Assembly (NCBI GenBank): GCA_029747015.1
Contig: JAKOGI010000109.1
Location: 62,001-126,000 of the forward strand
Direction: 5' to 3'
DNA from: Carnegiea gigantea
Lineage: Eukaryota > Streptophyta > Magnoliopsida > Caryophyllales > Cactaceae
DNA: 64,000 nt
Of the stretch, positions 49,535 through 61,800 are shown piece by piece. Each line of letters starts with the position of its first letter. Position 1 is the first letter of the stretch. The notes beneath the pieces were generated by a model that was given only the letters and a program-made list of their open reading frames with translations, did not search any database and was not told where the DNA came from. The position numbers and the translations under genes are program-made.

Positions 49535-49724
49535 AAAGGGAGCCTAGGAGCAATGGTAAAGTTGTCTCCATATGACCAAAAGGTCACGGGTTCGAGCCTT
49601 GGAATCAATCACTGACAAAGTCATGTTAGACTGCTTACAAGTCACCCTTTGGAGTGGGGCTCTTTCTCGAACCCTGCGTGAACACAGGATGCTTGGTGCA
49701 CTTGGCTGCCCTTATTCATCACTT
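49535..49724 (+). mobile_element. Au-type tRNA-derived SINE, 190 bp
   Basis: It has a tRNA-like head with a box A region (AGCCTAGGAGCAATGG, 49541-49556) and a perfect box B (GGTTCGAGCC, 49589-49598). The tail region contains 'ttggtgcacttggctgccctt', the end seen in plant Au SINEs. It is flanked by a 14-bp target duplication with one mismatch: TTCATCACTCGCTC (49521-49534) and TTCATCACTTGCTC (49725-49738). The middle is shorter and more diverged than intact Au copies, so the copy is old. An open frame across it is accidental. Confidence 0.85.
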
Positions 49725-49738
49725 GCTCCTCCAACATA

Positions 49739-50515
49739 CCCAGGGAAGAGAAAAGATTATCACAAACAGGGAAGAGAAATAAAGCCCAAGAAAAATGCAC
49801 TTACACAAGGTTTAAAGCTGGAATCAATTGATAGTGAACTATAATGATGCATTTGGATTAAGCACTGGTTACATTTTAGAGAGATCTTACTGAAGGACAA
49901 CCAAATTCACATCAATCTAACAGATTAATTTCCCCATTAAATGCAAGTATTAGTCCCGTGAATTGAAAGGAGTGTTAAAATTGTAAACTAAACATCAATC
50001 TAGATATATGGGCTTTGATAATAATTGGGGGTGAGTTTAATCCGGCAGGAACAAATTCAGTCATAAAGATCAGTTGAAGATAAATAAAGCAACTCAAATA
50101 AATCACATGAGCCTGTGGTAGTTATATTTTTCTTAATGATTAAACTACGATAAAGTGATCGATACATCACACTCATTATGGGTTACACCATTCCTGATTT
50201 GTGATATTGCTTGTTATATTTTTGGTTACATGAGTTCAGGATGATGCTTTAGAGCAGCATCAATTTGACGGCAATGATAATGGAACTGAGTGCTCAAAAT
50301 CAAAGTAGTCAACCACCTTAACCAGTAACATATGATGGGTGTAAATGTGGCTATAGTTTTTGCTGCATTTTTAGGCGCCTTAACCCATATAGGTGGTAGA
50401 AAAGAGGCCATTTATTAGGCCTCACCCGGCCTTGTGTTATGACCTATGACTATTCGTTACTTGATATTTAATATCTACTATAAAGCCCTAGCTTGTATCT
50501 CACTGCTTTCTCCAC
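49739..50515. other. spacer and GDSL gene promoter region
   Basis: No gene seen. The last part leads into the TATA box of the GDSL gene. Confidence 0.5.
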
Positions 50516-50524
50516 ATATATATA
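50516..50524 (+). promoter_or_regulatory. candidate TATA box of the GDSL gene
   Basis: TATATATA after 'tctccaca', about 95 bp before the first ATG, which would give a leader of about 60 nt. Position and sequence fit a plant core promoter. Confidence 0.55.
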
Positions 50525-50614
50525 GTTCACACTAGCTGAGCATTTTTCCAAGTTAGAGAACGTACCCCACATACTCATGCTTTCTCAAGATATATAAGAT
50601 ACAAAATTTTAACC

Positions 50615-53600
50615 ATGCATTGTGCTTGCATCTCTAGCATGGCTTCCTTCAATGTTGCCTTGGGCATAATTACAGCATTGTTGCTAAGCTTAGCCTCCCC
50701 GAGAGCAGAGGGGGCTCGAGCATTCTTCATCTTTGGAGACTCACTTGTCGACAGTGGCAACAACAACTACTTGGCTACGGAGGCCAGGGCTGACCTACCA
50801 CCGTATGGCATCGACTTCCCCACTCATCGACCTACTGGTCGCTTCTCCAATGGCCTTAACATTCCTGATCTCATTAGTAAGTTGCATTTCCTTAATGATA
50901 TACAATAATGTACTATGAGAATAATATTATGTCTTTACACAATGTTTACATTAATTTTTTTTTTTATCCCATGTTCTTTGGAGGAGTACCATGCTAGGCA
51001 TGCTTTAGAGTATTTTCAAATTTCAAGAATACAAGATTTAATTTAAAGACAAATTAACTCAATCTCCCACGAATCAAAATCTTCCCAACAGATGATGACA
51101 AAGCTCGTGATTGCAATTGAATGTTGACACTTCTTGTCTTAATTGGTAAATAATTGTGAAAACGGGAAAATTTGAATTTTTTTTTTTTTTTCTTATGGGA
51201 CCAAATTCATATGGAAGATTATCCCTGACATTACATAGTACTCTTTTTTGTCCATTAATGATGTTAGTTTTGCTACTTGATGTAATGTTAGCTTGAAATG
51301 TGCAAGACATACATAGAAAGCTAACGCTGAAATGGGATGGTGATAAATCAGGTGAAAGAATTGGGACCGAGATGATATTACCCTACCTGAGCCCTGAGCT
51401 TACGGGACAAAGACTTATCGTGGGTGCAAATTTTGCTTCTGCGGGTATTGGGGTTCTCAATGATACTGGCATTCAGTTTGTAAGCGTCTTTTACTCCTTC
51501 ATTAACCCTTATATCGTAATATGAAACGTATTGTATCGTTATAAAAATTGACCTACACAATGATCGCGTATGTTTGAATTATATATCTGCCTACTTGAAT
51601 TATTTATGTGGCAGGCAAGCATAATTAGGATATACAAGCAACTGCAACTGTTTGAAGAGTACCAAAGAAAATTAGCTGCAGTAATTGGGGCAGAACAGGC
51701 ACAAAGTCGGGTTAATCAAGCCCTGGTGCTAATCACTCTTGGTGGCAATGACTTCGTCAACAACTACTTCTTGCCAGGCTCCATTAGACGTCTCCAATTC
51801 ACCATTCCCGATTATGTTCGCTATGTTCTCTCTGAGTACAAAAAAGTTCTCCTGGTAAGTATTATTTATGCCTTCTAGGGGTGCGCAAGGAACCGGGTCG
51901 AATCAGATTAGGATCAACTCATGGTAGGCCCGTCAACAATTTGGGCTGGGCCGGGCTTTTTATCTAAATGAATGGGTCAGTTCAGGTCAGTCCAATGACG
52001 ATCCGCTTTTAAAATGGAACAAACTTGTATAAAAAACTTTATAAAAGAAGTATTATAATGTACAAAATGTTGGTAATAAGCTTAACTAATTGCAATATGT
52101 AAATTAGTATGGCAAGTAGGTTAAAAAAGTAACGGGCCACTAAACGGACCACTAATAAGCCGACCCATTATTGACCCGATCCATTATTGACCCAGCCCTT
52201 TATTGACTATATTTTAAAGAAGCCTACCCACTTTGTCCAATGGGCAGCCAACCTGATGCCCACCCCTAATGCCTTCGAGTGATTAATGTTTTACAAGTAT
52301 TTTTAGAGGGAAATTAAATTGCCACTTTTTAATCTCAAATGAAAAGGGCGTAGTTTCTTTATGCGGTTAGAGGTAAGATTATACATATATGTGCGTAAGA
52401 AAATGGATTGGGCTGACAAAACAGTTGAACTCAAGTGAAGTCAATAGTCACATTAGGATCTGAATTGGACTTTAACTTTACTTTATTGGTAACTGTCGAA
52501 TAAACTTTGTTTTGCTGTTAATCTACGACATTTGTAACTCCAAAGATATTGGCCCTATTTGGCAAACAGCTATTAGCTGTTAGCTGTTTGTATTAACTGT
52601 TAGCTATTAGCTGTTTGAGTTAGCTGTTTGTATTAGCTGTTTGAATTAGCTGTTTGTTGAAAAACTGTTTGATAAAATTAGCCGTTTCTGATAAAGTTGT
52701 GAGACAAAAAGCTAATTCTTCAAAAAGCTCTTCTAAAAAGCTCATGGAATTAGCTTTTTCAAATTAACTTTTTGGACCCAAAAAGCTCTTTTAAAAAGTT
52801 CTTTCACCAAACACCGAAATTAGTTTTTTTACTTGGTCAAAAAGTTAATTTTGATCAAATAAGTTCTTTTTGGCGAAAAAGTTCTTCAAAAAGCTCATTA
52901 CCAAACAGGGCCATTCTGTATTATGATAATTTAACTCCTATGCATTTGGTTAAATTGAGTACTTAATTTAAATGTGGGATTAGTATATAATTAGAACAAT
53001 ATTGTTTAACCATATAAATGCAATGCAGAGGCTGTATGATTTGGGAGCGAGAAGGATACTAGTGACGGGAACTGGGCCAATTGGCTGTGTCCCTGGTGAG
53101 TTAGTCTCTCAGGGAAGTCGAAATGGCGAATGTGTCCCTGGGCCCACACGGGCCGCTAACCTATATAACCCACAGCTTACCCAAATGCTACAAGGGCTAA
53201 ACAGTCAACTCGGCTCAACTGTGTTCATTGCTTCCAATACTGGAAGGATGTTGTACGATTTCATCAATAACCCAGGGGCTTATGGTTAGTTTTATTATCT
53301 TTTTTTTTTTTTGTGGAGAATAGAAAGATGGTAGACTAGAAAATAAACTGAATGCAAATCATGATAAATATTTTATGCTAATGTCTCTCTAAAAGCACAT
53401 TACGATAATAATAAAAACATTAAAAGCTTAACCAAGGATAATAAAAAGCAATTAGAGACTAGTCGGCAACGGTACTAAAACCACTTATTAAATTATAAAT
53501 TTTTTGTAAAAGCACACTACCATTATAAATAAGATTCCCCCCCCCCCCAAAAAAATTTGAAGTGCTATTAACAAGTGGACCAACATTATCACCTCTGACT

Positions 53601-54052
53601 TCCATAAAAACGACACTCTGCCTTATCTCAAAACACATTCTCTTATCGTGTTGTCAGGAAAAATAAATTGAATTTATCATTTGCATCAACTTTAAAAATG
53701 ATGCGACCTCAACAATTAAAAATGTAGAATTCTATCACTCGCAATAATTAGCCACCAATGAGTGGATGAGCAAACCAAATTAAATGCATTTGCACATACA
53801 TGACTTGATTTAATGGTGACAGGGTTTATAACATCAAAGCTAGCATGTTGTGGGCAAGGCCCGTACAACGGACTCGGACTTTGCACAACAGCATCAAACC
53901 TATGTCCAAACAGAGATGTCTATGTATTTTGGGATGCCTTCCACCCAACTGAGAGGGCTAACAGGTTCATTGTCCAGCAAATGGAGCTTGGGTCCAGTGA
54001 GTACATGACCCCCATGAATCTCAGCACCATCATGGCCTTGGATGGATTTTAA
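50615..54052 (+). CDS. secreted GDSL esterase/lipase (SGNH hydrolase), 5 exons
   Basis: GDSL hydrolases cleave acyl esters, often cutin or lipid substrates in the cell wall. Exons: 50615-50876, 51352-51479, 51615-51854, 53029-53284, 53823-54052; all GT-AG, 1116 nt, 371 aa, the usual length and the usual five-exon structure. A hydrophobic signal peptide ([19 protein letters not shown]) precedes the catalytic block [15 protein letters not shown] (Ser43). Block II Gly is in NFASAGIG (Gly119), block III is GGNDFVNNY (Asn175), and block V is [10 protein letters not shown] (Asp333, His336). [11 protein letters not shown] and [11 protein letters not shown] point to the LTL1/At5g33370-like subgroup. 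A second in-frame ATG at 50639 would give 363 aa and a more standard signal peptide; either start is possible. Intron 3 carries two MITEs. Confidence 0.95.
51876..52268. mobile_element. non-autonomous hAT-like element in GDSL intron 3, 393 bp
   Basis: The left end TAGGGGTGCGCA and the right end TGCCCACCCCTA are inverted repeats with one mismatch. They are bounded by a perfect 8-bp duplication ATGCCTTC (51868-51875 and 52269-52276). The interior has 'gggccgggctttt', 'cattattgacccg' and similar words but no transposase. The ends are of the same type as the 12337-12908 element, so both belong to related hAT MITE families. Confidence 0.88.
52551..52912. mobile_element. MITE with AGCTGTT repeats in GDSL intron 3, 362 bp
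   Basis: The ends GGCCCTATTTGGCAAAC and TTACCAAACAGGGCC are inverted repeats, flanked by ATT on both sides (52548-52550, 52913-52915). The left arm is a run of 'tagctgttagctgtttg' units and the right arm has complementary 'aaaaagctc' units. A longer related copy is in intron 5 of the oligopeptidase gene (17137-18172). The superfamily is uncertain; a 3-bp TSD suggests PIF/Harbinger. Confidence 0.75.
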
Positions 54053-54881
54053 TTAGGTCCTAATCTAAACGATTAGGGTCCTAATACCCATATAATTTTT
54101 TCCCCATCCTTGGTTAGTCATATCATGTGAAGATCTTAGTCATGTCAAATTATATGTTGATCTCTCCCTTGTCATCTCGATCAATGCATGATTTACAAGT
54201 TGTAATCAGTATTTAGTTTGTGAGATTGGAAAAGTTAAGATGGCTTCCAGTCATAAGGTGGTTGTTTTTGTTGTGAGGTGCAATTATGATATATTGTAAT
54301 AATCAAACTGTTTGGAAGTAATGAATTACTTACCATCTCAAGGGTTTGCAATGTTTGTGTTACTATTTTTAAATAATTAATTTGTACTATAAAATAAGTG
54401 TCAGATTTGCGCCTGCTCTATTGAAAAATGTAAATCGGTATTGTTCAAATTCAAATTAGCTATCTAACTGTCTTCAAAGATATTCGAATTTTCCGCAACC
54501 TCTATTAAGTTATTTCGAACCCCTCTACAGTTTTCTTCAGATAATATAAGATTTCACTGTTGCCAAACATTTCTTAAAATTCATCAATGTGCTCTCGATC
54601 TTATTGTGCCTGCACCCAATCATACGCACCACTACAACGGATTTCCATTAATGTCATACCCTAATACCTAACAATGCTTCAGTTCGATGATCGGATGTAC
54701 ATGACAACACTAGACACAAAACTGATACTAATTGTCTCATTGACAAGAGCCTTGTAACTCAATACGCACGACTACAAGGCTACAACTTCTTTGGATAAAA
54801 TTGTGGTGCTCTGAAGGCGTCCTGTGAACTTCGTGATAAGGCGGTTATGCAATCTTCTCCCTTACCTACAAACCCAGAGAC
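54053..54881. other. spacer, 3' region of the GDSL gene
   Basis: No gene seen. Confidence 0.5.
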
Positions 54882-54884
54882 TTA

Positions 54885-55612
54885 GGGCCTATTTTATTTC
54901 ACGTTTTAGATAGATAGATAGATGTAAGGAGCTGTAAGGAGATGTAAGGAGTTGTAAGGAGCTGTAAGGATGGATGTAAGGAGTTGTTGAATTGTTGAAG
55001 AGTTGTATAGTATGATTTGTTTTACAATGAACGTTTTGGATGAAAAATAATAATATTAAAATAATATACTTATTAAAAATAAACAATTAATTAAATTAAT
55101 TACACAACAATAAAATATATTAATCCCCATAAATTTGGTGAATAAAATTTCGTTCAAGATTTTGTATATGAACATTAGTTTGATCGAATAAGCAAAGTAT
55201 AACAAAAAAAAACTTTTTTCACAAAATTGAATACAACTCTTCAAATAAATTCTTATTTTAAGTAAATAATTTTAAATATAAATAAATGTCTGGCCATCTA
55301 TAATAATATATATTTTACGTCGAAAAACTCAAATATAATTTACGTCGTTATCTTATGTTTTTATGCTTATATAAACATTGTGTTCATAAGATATTTATAA
55401 ATTTTGTATATTGGTAGTATCATTAAAAAAAATATATATTTCTATAACTAAAATAAATGAATGTTATAGAAAATCTATAATATGTAACAATATGTATAAA
55501 GATATAAGGAGATGTAAAAAAAATGTAAAGAACTGTACAGAGATATAAGAAGTTGTAAAAAAAAATATAAATCCTTCACTAAATTCTAAAAAATACGAGA
55601 TAGAAGAGGCCT
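54885..55612. mobile_element. Harbinger-like MITE candidate, 728 bp
   Basis: The left end GGGCCTATTTTATTTC and the reverse complement of the right end (AGGCCTCTTCTATCTC) agree at 12 of 16 positions. TTA lies on both sides (54882-54884 and 55613-55615). Both arms contain 'gatgtaaggagttgtaagga'-like units, in a more degenerate form on the right. The middle is AT-rich. Ends are less conserved than in the other elements, so this is a weaker call. Confidence 0.5.
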
Positions 55613-55821
55613 TTAAACCCTATGGAAGAGCCCAAGTAAATAGGCCAATTTACCGCTTTAAATTTAAAAAAAAAGAAAAAAATCTCATTGGTATCTTTGT
55701 TGTTTCCCCAAAATGTTACCGGACCCAAATTCGAAACAGGTGTATCTCTTCGGCTCGGGGCGCGACTTTGAGAAAGACAGCATTTTGGATTCGGTAACTT
55801 GTGTATTATTATCACTCAACA

Positions 55822-58800
55822 ATGGCGGAAGTGCCCTCTTTGGTCAGCCTTTGCCTCGATGCCCTAAAAAACCACATTCTTTACGGTGTTCTTTCTCTCT
55901 CTCTCTTTGATTTCAATCTCTTTCCGGGTTCCCGTTTTTAAAGGGCAACTTACCGAGTACAAAGATCGATATCGAATCTTCTGACTTTTTGCTGGATTAT
56001 CAATTTGATTATTGCAGGGGATGATGATGACGACGACGACGGGGTTTTCCAGGGCATATATGAGCTTCCCACTGAGCTGTTTGATTGCTTACTGCGACTG
56101 CTTCCTGCTTTAGCACTCCACAAATTGCAATCCCAAATGTTAGTATTGGTTATCCCTTTGATTTTAGGGTCTGTATGGTTGTTGGTTCCATACTTTTGCG
56201 TCTACAAATTTAGGGCTTCTTGTCAAGGGGTCCGTTCCGTTGTTTAGTAATGCTTATTCAGTGTTCTTGGGTGGCTGGATGATCTTAGTTTTGTTTTAAT
56301 GTTTGATATATTTGACAAGGAGGGCAAATTGATTGACACTTTTTAAGTTAGGATGTATTAAGTATTTCCACGGATAGTACAAATTGAGTGAGCTATTGGA
56401 GGATTAATTGGTATATGATCTGTTAAGCTCTGAAGCCAATCAAGCTGCTTATTCTAACCAAGCCGAAGATTTACATTGAGTTACGACCACTATGGGTTAA
56501 AAAATGTTTTTGAATCAAGTGAAGAAGATCAGCTTATTGACAAACCTGACAACTTCTCAAAATCATCATTTTTAGACGCGCTTTCTTTACTTGCATGTGT
56601 GTGATATTTGTGATGGTCAAATTGTGTTTCTCACCAACTTATGTGTAGGCTCATATATTCATCCCCTCTGCCCCCCCCCCCCCCCAAAAAAAAGAGGGAA
56701 AGAAGTATGTATCTCCTATGGCAGAGTTGAGGCCAGGGCTGATGGATCATTGTGTTTGTGCTTGTGTATGAAGATGTGGTGGCATTTGCATAGTTGTTCT
56801 GAGTACTCGTATTGATCATCCAAACAGGCCTAGCGAGGTCCAAAGTGATTTTGATCTCGATTATGATTTCGTCGGGAGTGGGAGAAAACGGGTGAGGTAT
56901 GAATTTGTTTCAATGATAAACTCTCTTTCTAAGGACAAGAGTAAGGAGGACTGACTGGCAATTTTGCTTAGGCATGGAAAGTTTGATGCAGCGTGGAAGG
57001 CATTGTTTTATTTGCGCTGGCCTGAGCTTACTGAGCATCTCCCCTTTGGTCCACTGGCAGGCAGAAACATATTGGAGTGTGAATCAGTAAATGGCTGGCA
57101 ACAAAAATATTGGGAAATGCATGTACAGAAGTATGGAAACCCAGTTAAATGAAAAATATTATCTTCCCTCATGGGTAGTTCATAATTAGTTATTTTCAAG
57201 CTTCTCACATGGATCTCAGTTGTTTTGATGCAGCTGCAGAGAGAGCCATGTTACCCTCTTTTGATGGATGTATTGGAGAAATCATACTCCCAGGTAAGTT
57301 AATGCCATTAAATGTTATCTCCCAAATCAAATACGTTTAAGTGGACTGAATTTTCATCTCTTAGATTTACCTGTTGAATTTGGGGGCTATCAATTTCCTT
57401 GCTATAGATAACATATCTATCATAATGTGTTTCGACTTTCAACTATAGCTCAACAGTTCAACCTCTTGTTTGGGTGGAAATCCCCATTGCCTACCTGTTC
57501 AAGTTGATACTGCAACTTGCATGCCAGTTCTCTTCTCTTTTGGTTACTATAAGTCCATGGTTTTTTGGCTTACTTTTGTACCTGTTAGCAATGAATGATC
57601 ATTCACCATTGGGGAGAGAACGTCTGAGATACCGACAAATGTTGATTTCAATTATGCTCACATTTCTTCACTGCTTTTTGTTATAATTCACAAAAAATGC
57701 TTTCTCTTTGCTATGTTTAACTTACAGAAGGACAAAGCATCTTATTAAAATACTGAACAAAGCAGCCACGTAATTGGTCAAGCTTAAGCAATTTCACTCT
57801 ACATTCTTGCATGGAGGTAGGAGTTTTCATCATGCCGCATGACGTGCTGGCTGGTTCTGTTGCCCTGGCTCTGTGCAGGTGCTTTAATCAAGGCCATTGG
57901 ATTCCAAAAGAAATGCTCAGTTCATGTTTACTCAAGATTACATGATCACTGCCAAGGATTTGGATCATATGTTAGGTAGATGCTGTGGCAGTGTTCCACC
58001 CACGTCAATTTGTCTCTTTACAGATACTAGTTGTCTTCCGTTTTCAAATTGCATAATTATGCTTAATAGATTATCGACTTTCATTTTAGGGGATTTATGT
58101 TTGTCCTTTGAAGTTTCTTTGCTGGCGTAGGCAACATTACAGTGAAGCACCTTTTTTCCCCCCCTTGAAAAACAATAAAAGAAATATTCCATTGTGTCGT
58201 CATCGAAGGTCCTTATCAGTTAATTTTGTTCTCGCAGGTTCTTGAGACTTCCAAATGTATTTTGCAATGTGGAAACTTGTGTACGTGCCTTTTTTCTCTC
58301 TCTCTATCTCAAGAAAATAAAACATCCATATAGATTTTGATTGGCATTGCTTCTCAAGTATGGACGTATTTCGTTTCACTAAAGAGGGTTTTTCACCAAG
58401 GTTGGGTTTGGTGAAAACAAAACTATTGTCTTCACATATCTTTGGCTGGCATGCTGTGTGAATTCATGTTGGGCCCTCAAGAAGTTTCAAGAAAGGCTAG
58501 CGGCCATCTTGTTTTCTAAACTTGAATGTTGGGAGGATTTACTATTAACATTTATATGAATTTAGCCGGAATTTACATATACTTTCATGACATACTTCCA
58601 TCAACTATGATGATCTTTCCAAACAAAGCACAATTTTCTAGACACTGACAAATGTTTCCTTTTAATTTCCTTCGTCTTTTGTTTCCTGCCCGGGGGTGAG
58701 CGGGGGTTGAAGTTGACAACTTTTTCTTTTCTGTGGTTTCTTTTGGTTGTTCAATCATGATGTATTGCTCACTCATGTTTTGTTTTGTTGCAGCATATGT

Positions 58801-61800
58801 TAACAAACAGCAGGTTGCAAGGTTTGCTTGTGAGGAGGATCTGCTCGAAGATGCATGTGGGCTCCTTTGTCTTAAAATATTATAGTTTGCCTCTCCCTTC
58901 CATCTTGCAGCCCAATGCTAATGATGTGGGGTACAACAGGAAATTCTTTTATAATTTTATGAATGTCTGGCAGAGAACCTGGTGTTATGCAACTAATGGA
59001 AGTGGAAATAGGAAGTGCACCTGTCTAAAATCTTTGTAGACCATTTTAGGGTTGATGGCCATACACCCCCCCCCCCCCCTTGATGAATCATGAAACTTAA
59101 TAGCTCCTGTGAAGGAGGAGAAAAAAGAGGAGCTGGTATCTGGGGGATAGGAGGGAGAGAGTGTGAATGTTGGATGGGTAGATAAGACGAGGTAGATCTT
59201 CTGCTCTGTCTTCAGCTTACTGGGACGTCTATTAATTAACATTATAAAGGTAAACTTGGTGGAAAGTGCCATTTAAAATGTAGTTTTTTTGATATCGTTG
59301 AAAACTATGGGATTAGTCCTAGTGCTCTCTGAATTATGTCATCCATTTCTCAAGTTCCTTTTGGCAGGCTACTTCTAGATGTGATATGTTGATACTGTTG
59401 TCAACATCTGCTGCATTATTCCACTATCGTTAGCTTTGCAATCCTTCATTCAGTTTTGGTGATAGACGGATCATCATACTGCTGTACTCTTTTTCTTCAC
59501 CTTATATCCACACCCTATGGAGTACAATTGCTTCTCCCCTATTTTGGTCATTGTTTTTCGGTCAAAAGAATTGTTATGCAGGGTACAACATTAGGGATTT
59601 AATTTTTTTTCCCCACAAAATTGCATCGTGAGAAGTGCTATGCAGTTTAAAATGAATCCTGTAGTTTATTTGGAACTTAATGGCAAATTAGCATGTGGAA
59701 TAGAAATATCTATGCTCTGAAACTGGCTCTTGTATTATGCCTCTTACTTGAATGTGGATTGTAAGCATCCTAACATTAATGCCTGCCATATGCTTTTGCA
59801 GGTTGATGGATTATGCAAGATACTGTACCAGAACAGGGAAACAATAACATCCCTGGAATTTGTAAATTGCAATATTTCCTTGGATTTCTTTGATGCAATT
59901 TGTGATTCTTTGGCTATGGAAGGCTCACCATTACATAGGGTGAAGCACTTTGCTGTTAGATCATCAAAGCTTATAGAATCTAATCCAGCTTCATTGCCAC
60001 AGAAGCTGGTCTCTTTTCTTTCATCACGGTACGTCGTTTTGTTGCTAAGGTTGTATTTTATTGTCTGTAATTCTTCGCAATCATGAGACTACTTCCTCTT
60101 AGGCACTTCTTCTACCCCCTTTAATGGAAATAGGAACCAGCCGGTGTGAGCCAAGAGTAGGAAGTTTTGCTTGTCAATCATCTTTTGTGATGTTTCAAGC
60201 ATTTGTGGTTCTCACTTCCTTTTTATTTGTTATCGCAGATCACTGGAGTCCTTAAGCTTTTGTGATGACCACATTGGACGAAATTATGCTAAATTGACTC
60301 TCATGACAGTTCTTGATACGTCGTCTGCTCTTTCCACCCTTGAATTATCAGACAATAATGTGAGTGAATTTTGTCAACCTCAAATTTTCAGTTATTCTTA
60401 CATCTTGTGGTATAAGTAAGTAATCTCTGAATTAATGCAGATTTCAGGTTGGCTTTCAGATTTTCGTTGTAAATCTGCTAATCAAACTTCATTGTCACCT
60501 GAAATGAGCAAGTCTTTGCAGTCATTACGTGTGCTTAATCTGAGGTATGAGGCCATCTGGTAACCCGCCTTTGTAAAATGTGTTGAGACATGTGTGTAGT
60601 GCTTAATGTGCGAATTGTCATGCAAAAGAATTGGCGGGCTGATAAGGCAAATGCAAGGCAATAGATCTTGTGTGAAAAATTTGTTTTATTATATGATTGA
60701 CGTTTCATCTATGTGCCTGTGGATGTCTTCTGATTGGATTGTACTTGGAGAATTACCAATAATGTGAAGGCAGGGAGCTCTACAATGAGAAACTTCTTTG
60801 TCAGACCGGATGGATGACCGCCCACTGGGGAGCTGTTTGTTGAGGAATCTAGTGACGATATCATGCATCTTTCGGAATTTCTTTAATAGCTTGCTGCAGT
60901 CACCTATATGCCCTTATGCAAAAGGAATGAAATGACGTAGCTTTGGCCTTTGGGGAAATGAGATTTTGCAGGTAGCTACAACCCCTTGTCTAACTCCCTA
61001 TGCAAATCAAGATGTGGCCTCCCTGGTATGGAATGACCAGCAAATCCCACACGATGCAAGAAAGTTGTTGAGGCCCTGTGTAGAAATTTCTTAGTAGAGC
61101 CACTATAATACACATGCGTGCTCACACACACCCACTAAAGGAGTCAAGGGTGGGAAATTCACTTATTTCTGGATTACTCTTGTGCCCCAGTTAAACGTTG
61201 GCTTATTTTTTTTGAAGAGTTTTGTCTTGAGAACGATTAGCTGGGTTGTTGTCTTGAAGGCAGCTTTTAGCTATATACTATAGTGTTTCTTTTAGCTATA
61301 TACTATATAGTATATTGTTTCTTTTGCTTGTAAAATTACTGAAACTTTGTGCCCTTAATTTTGCACAAGTGTTTATTAGCTGCAGCAGCATGCTGCATCG
61401 CAAAGTTGTTTGATGTGGAAATACTCTCATCTCAGGGGAAATAATTTATCCAAGAATGACATGGAGGACCTCAGATGTGCTCTTGTCCACATGCCTGTTC
61501 TGGAGATTTTAGATTTAGCCGACAATGCTATTGGGGATGAAGGAATTAAGTAAGTTTTCCCTGCTGACTGTGTAGTTCAACTTCGGTTTTGGTTTCATGA
61601 ATTTTCATGGAAGTATAGAACAATTGCAGGAGCCTTATCCCGTGGTTTGTCAAGACTGTTGAGCATGTTCCTCTAGTCAGTCTCATTTTGAAGAATTGTA
61701 ATCTATCCTGTAGTGGAGCATCTGAACTTCTGGAAGTTCTCTTAGAATTAAAGTATCCTTTGACTTCACTCTCACTTGCAGATAATGATCTCGGGAGGTT

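Noticed and set aside
49541..49600. tRNA gene
   Set aside because: Boxes A and B are present, but the cloverleaf is not complete and the conserved SINE tail and target duplications follow, so it is a SINE head.
49572..49844. 90-codon frame
   Set aside because: Runs through the SINE and its flank.
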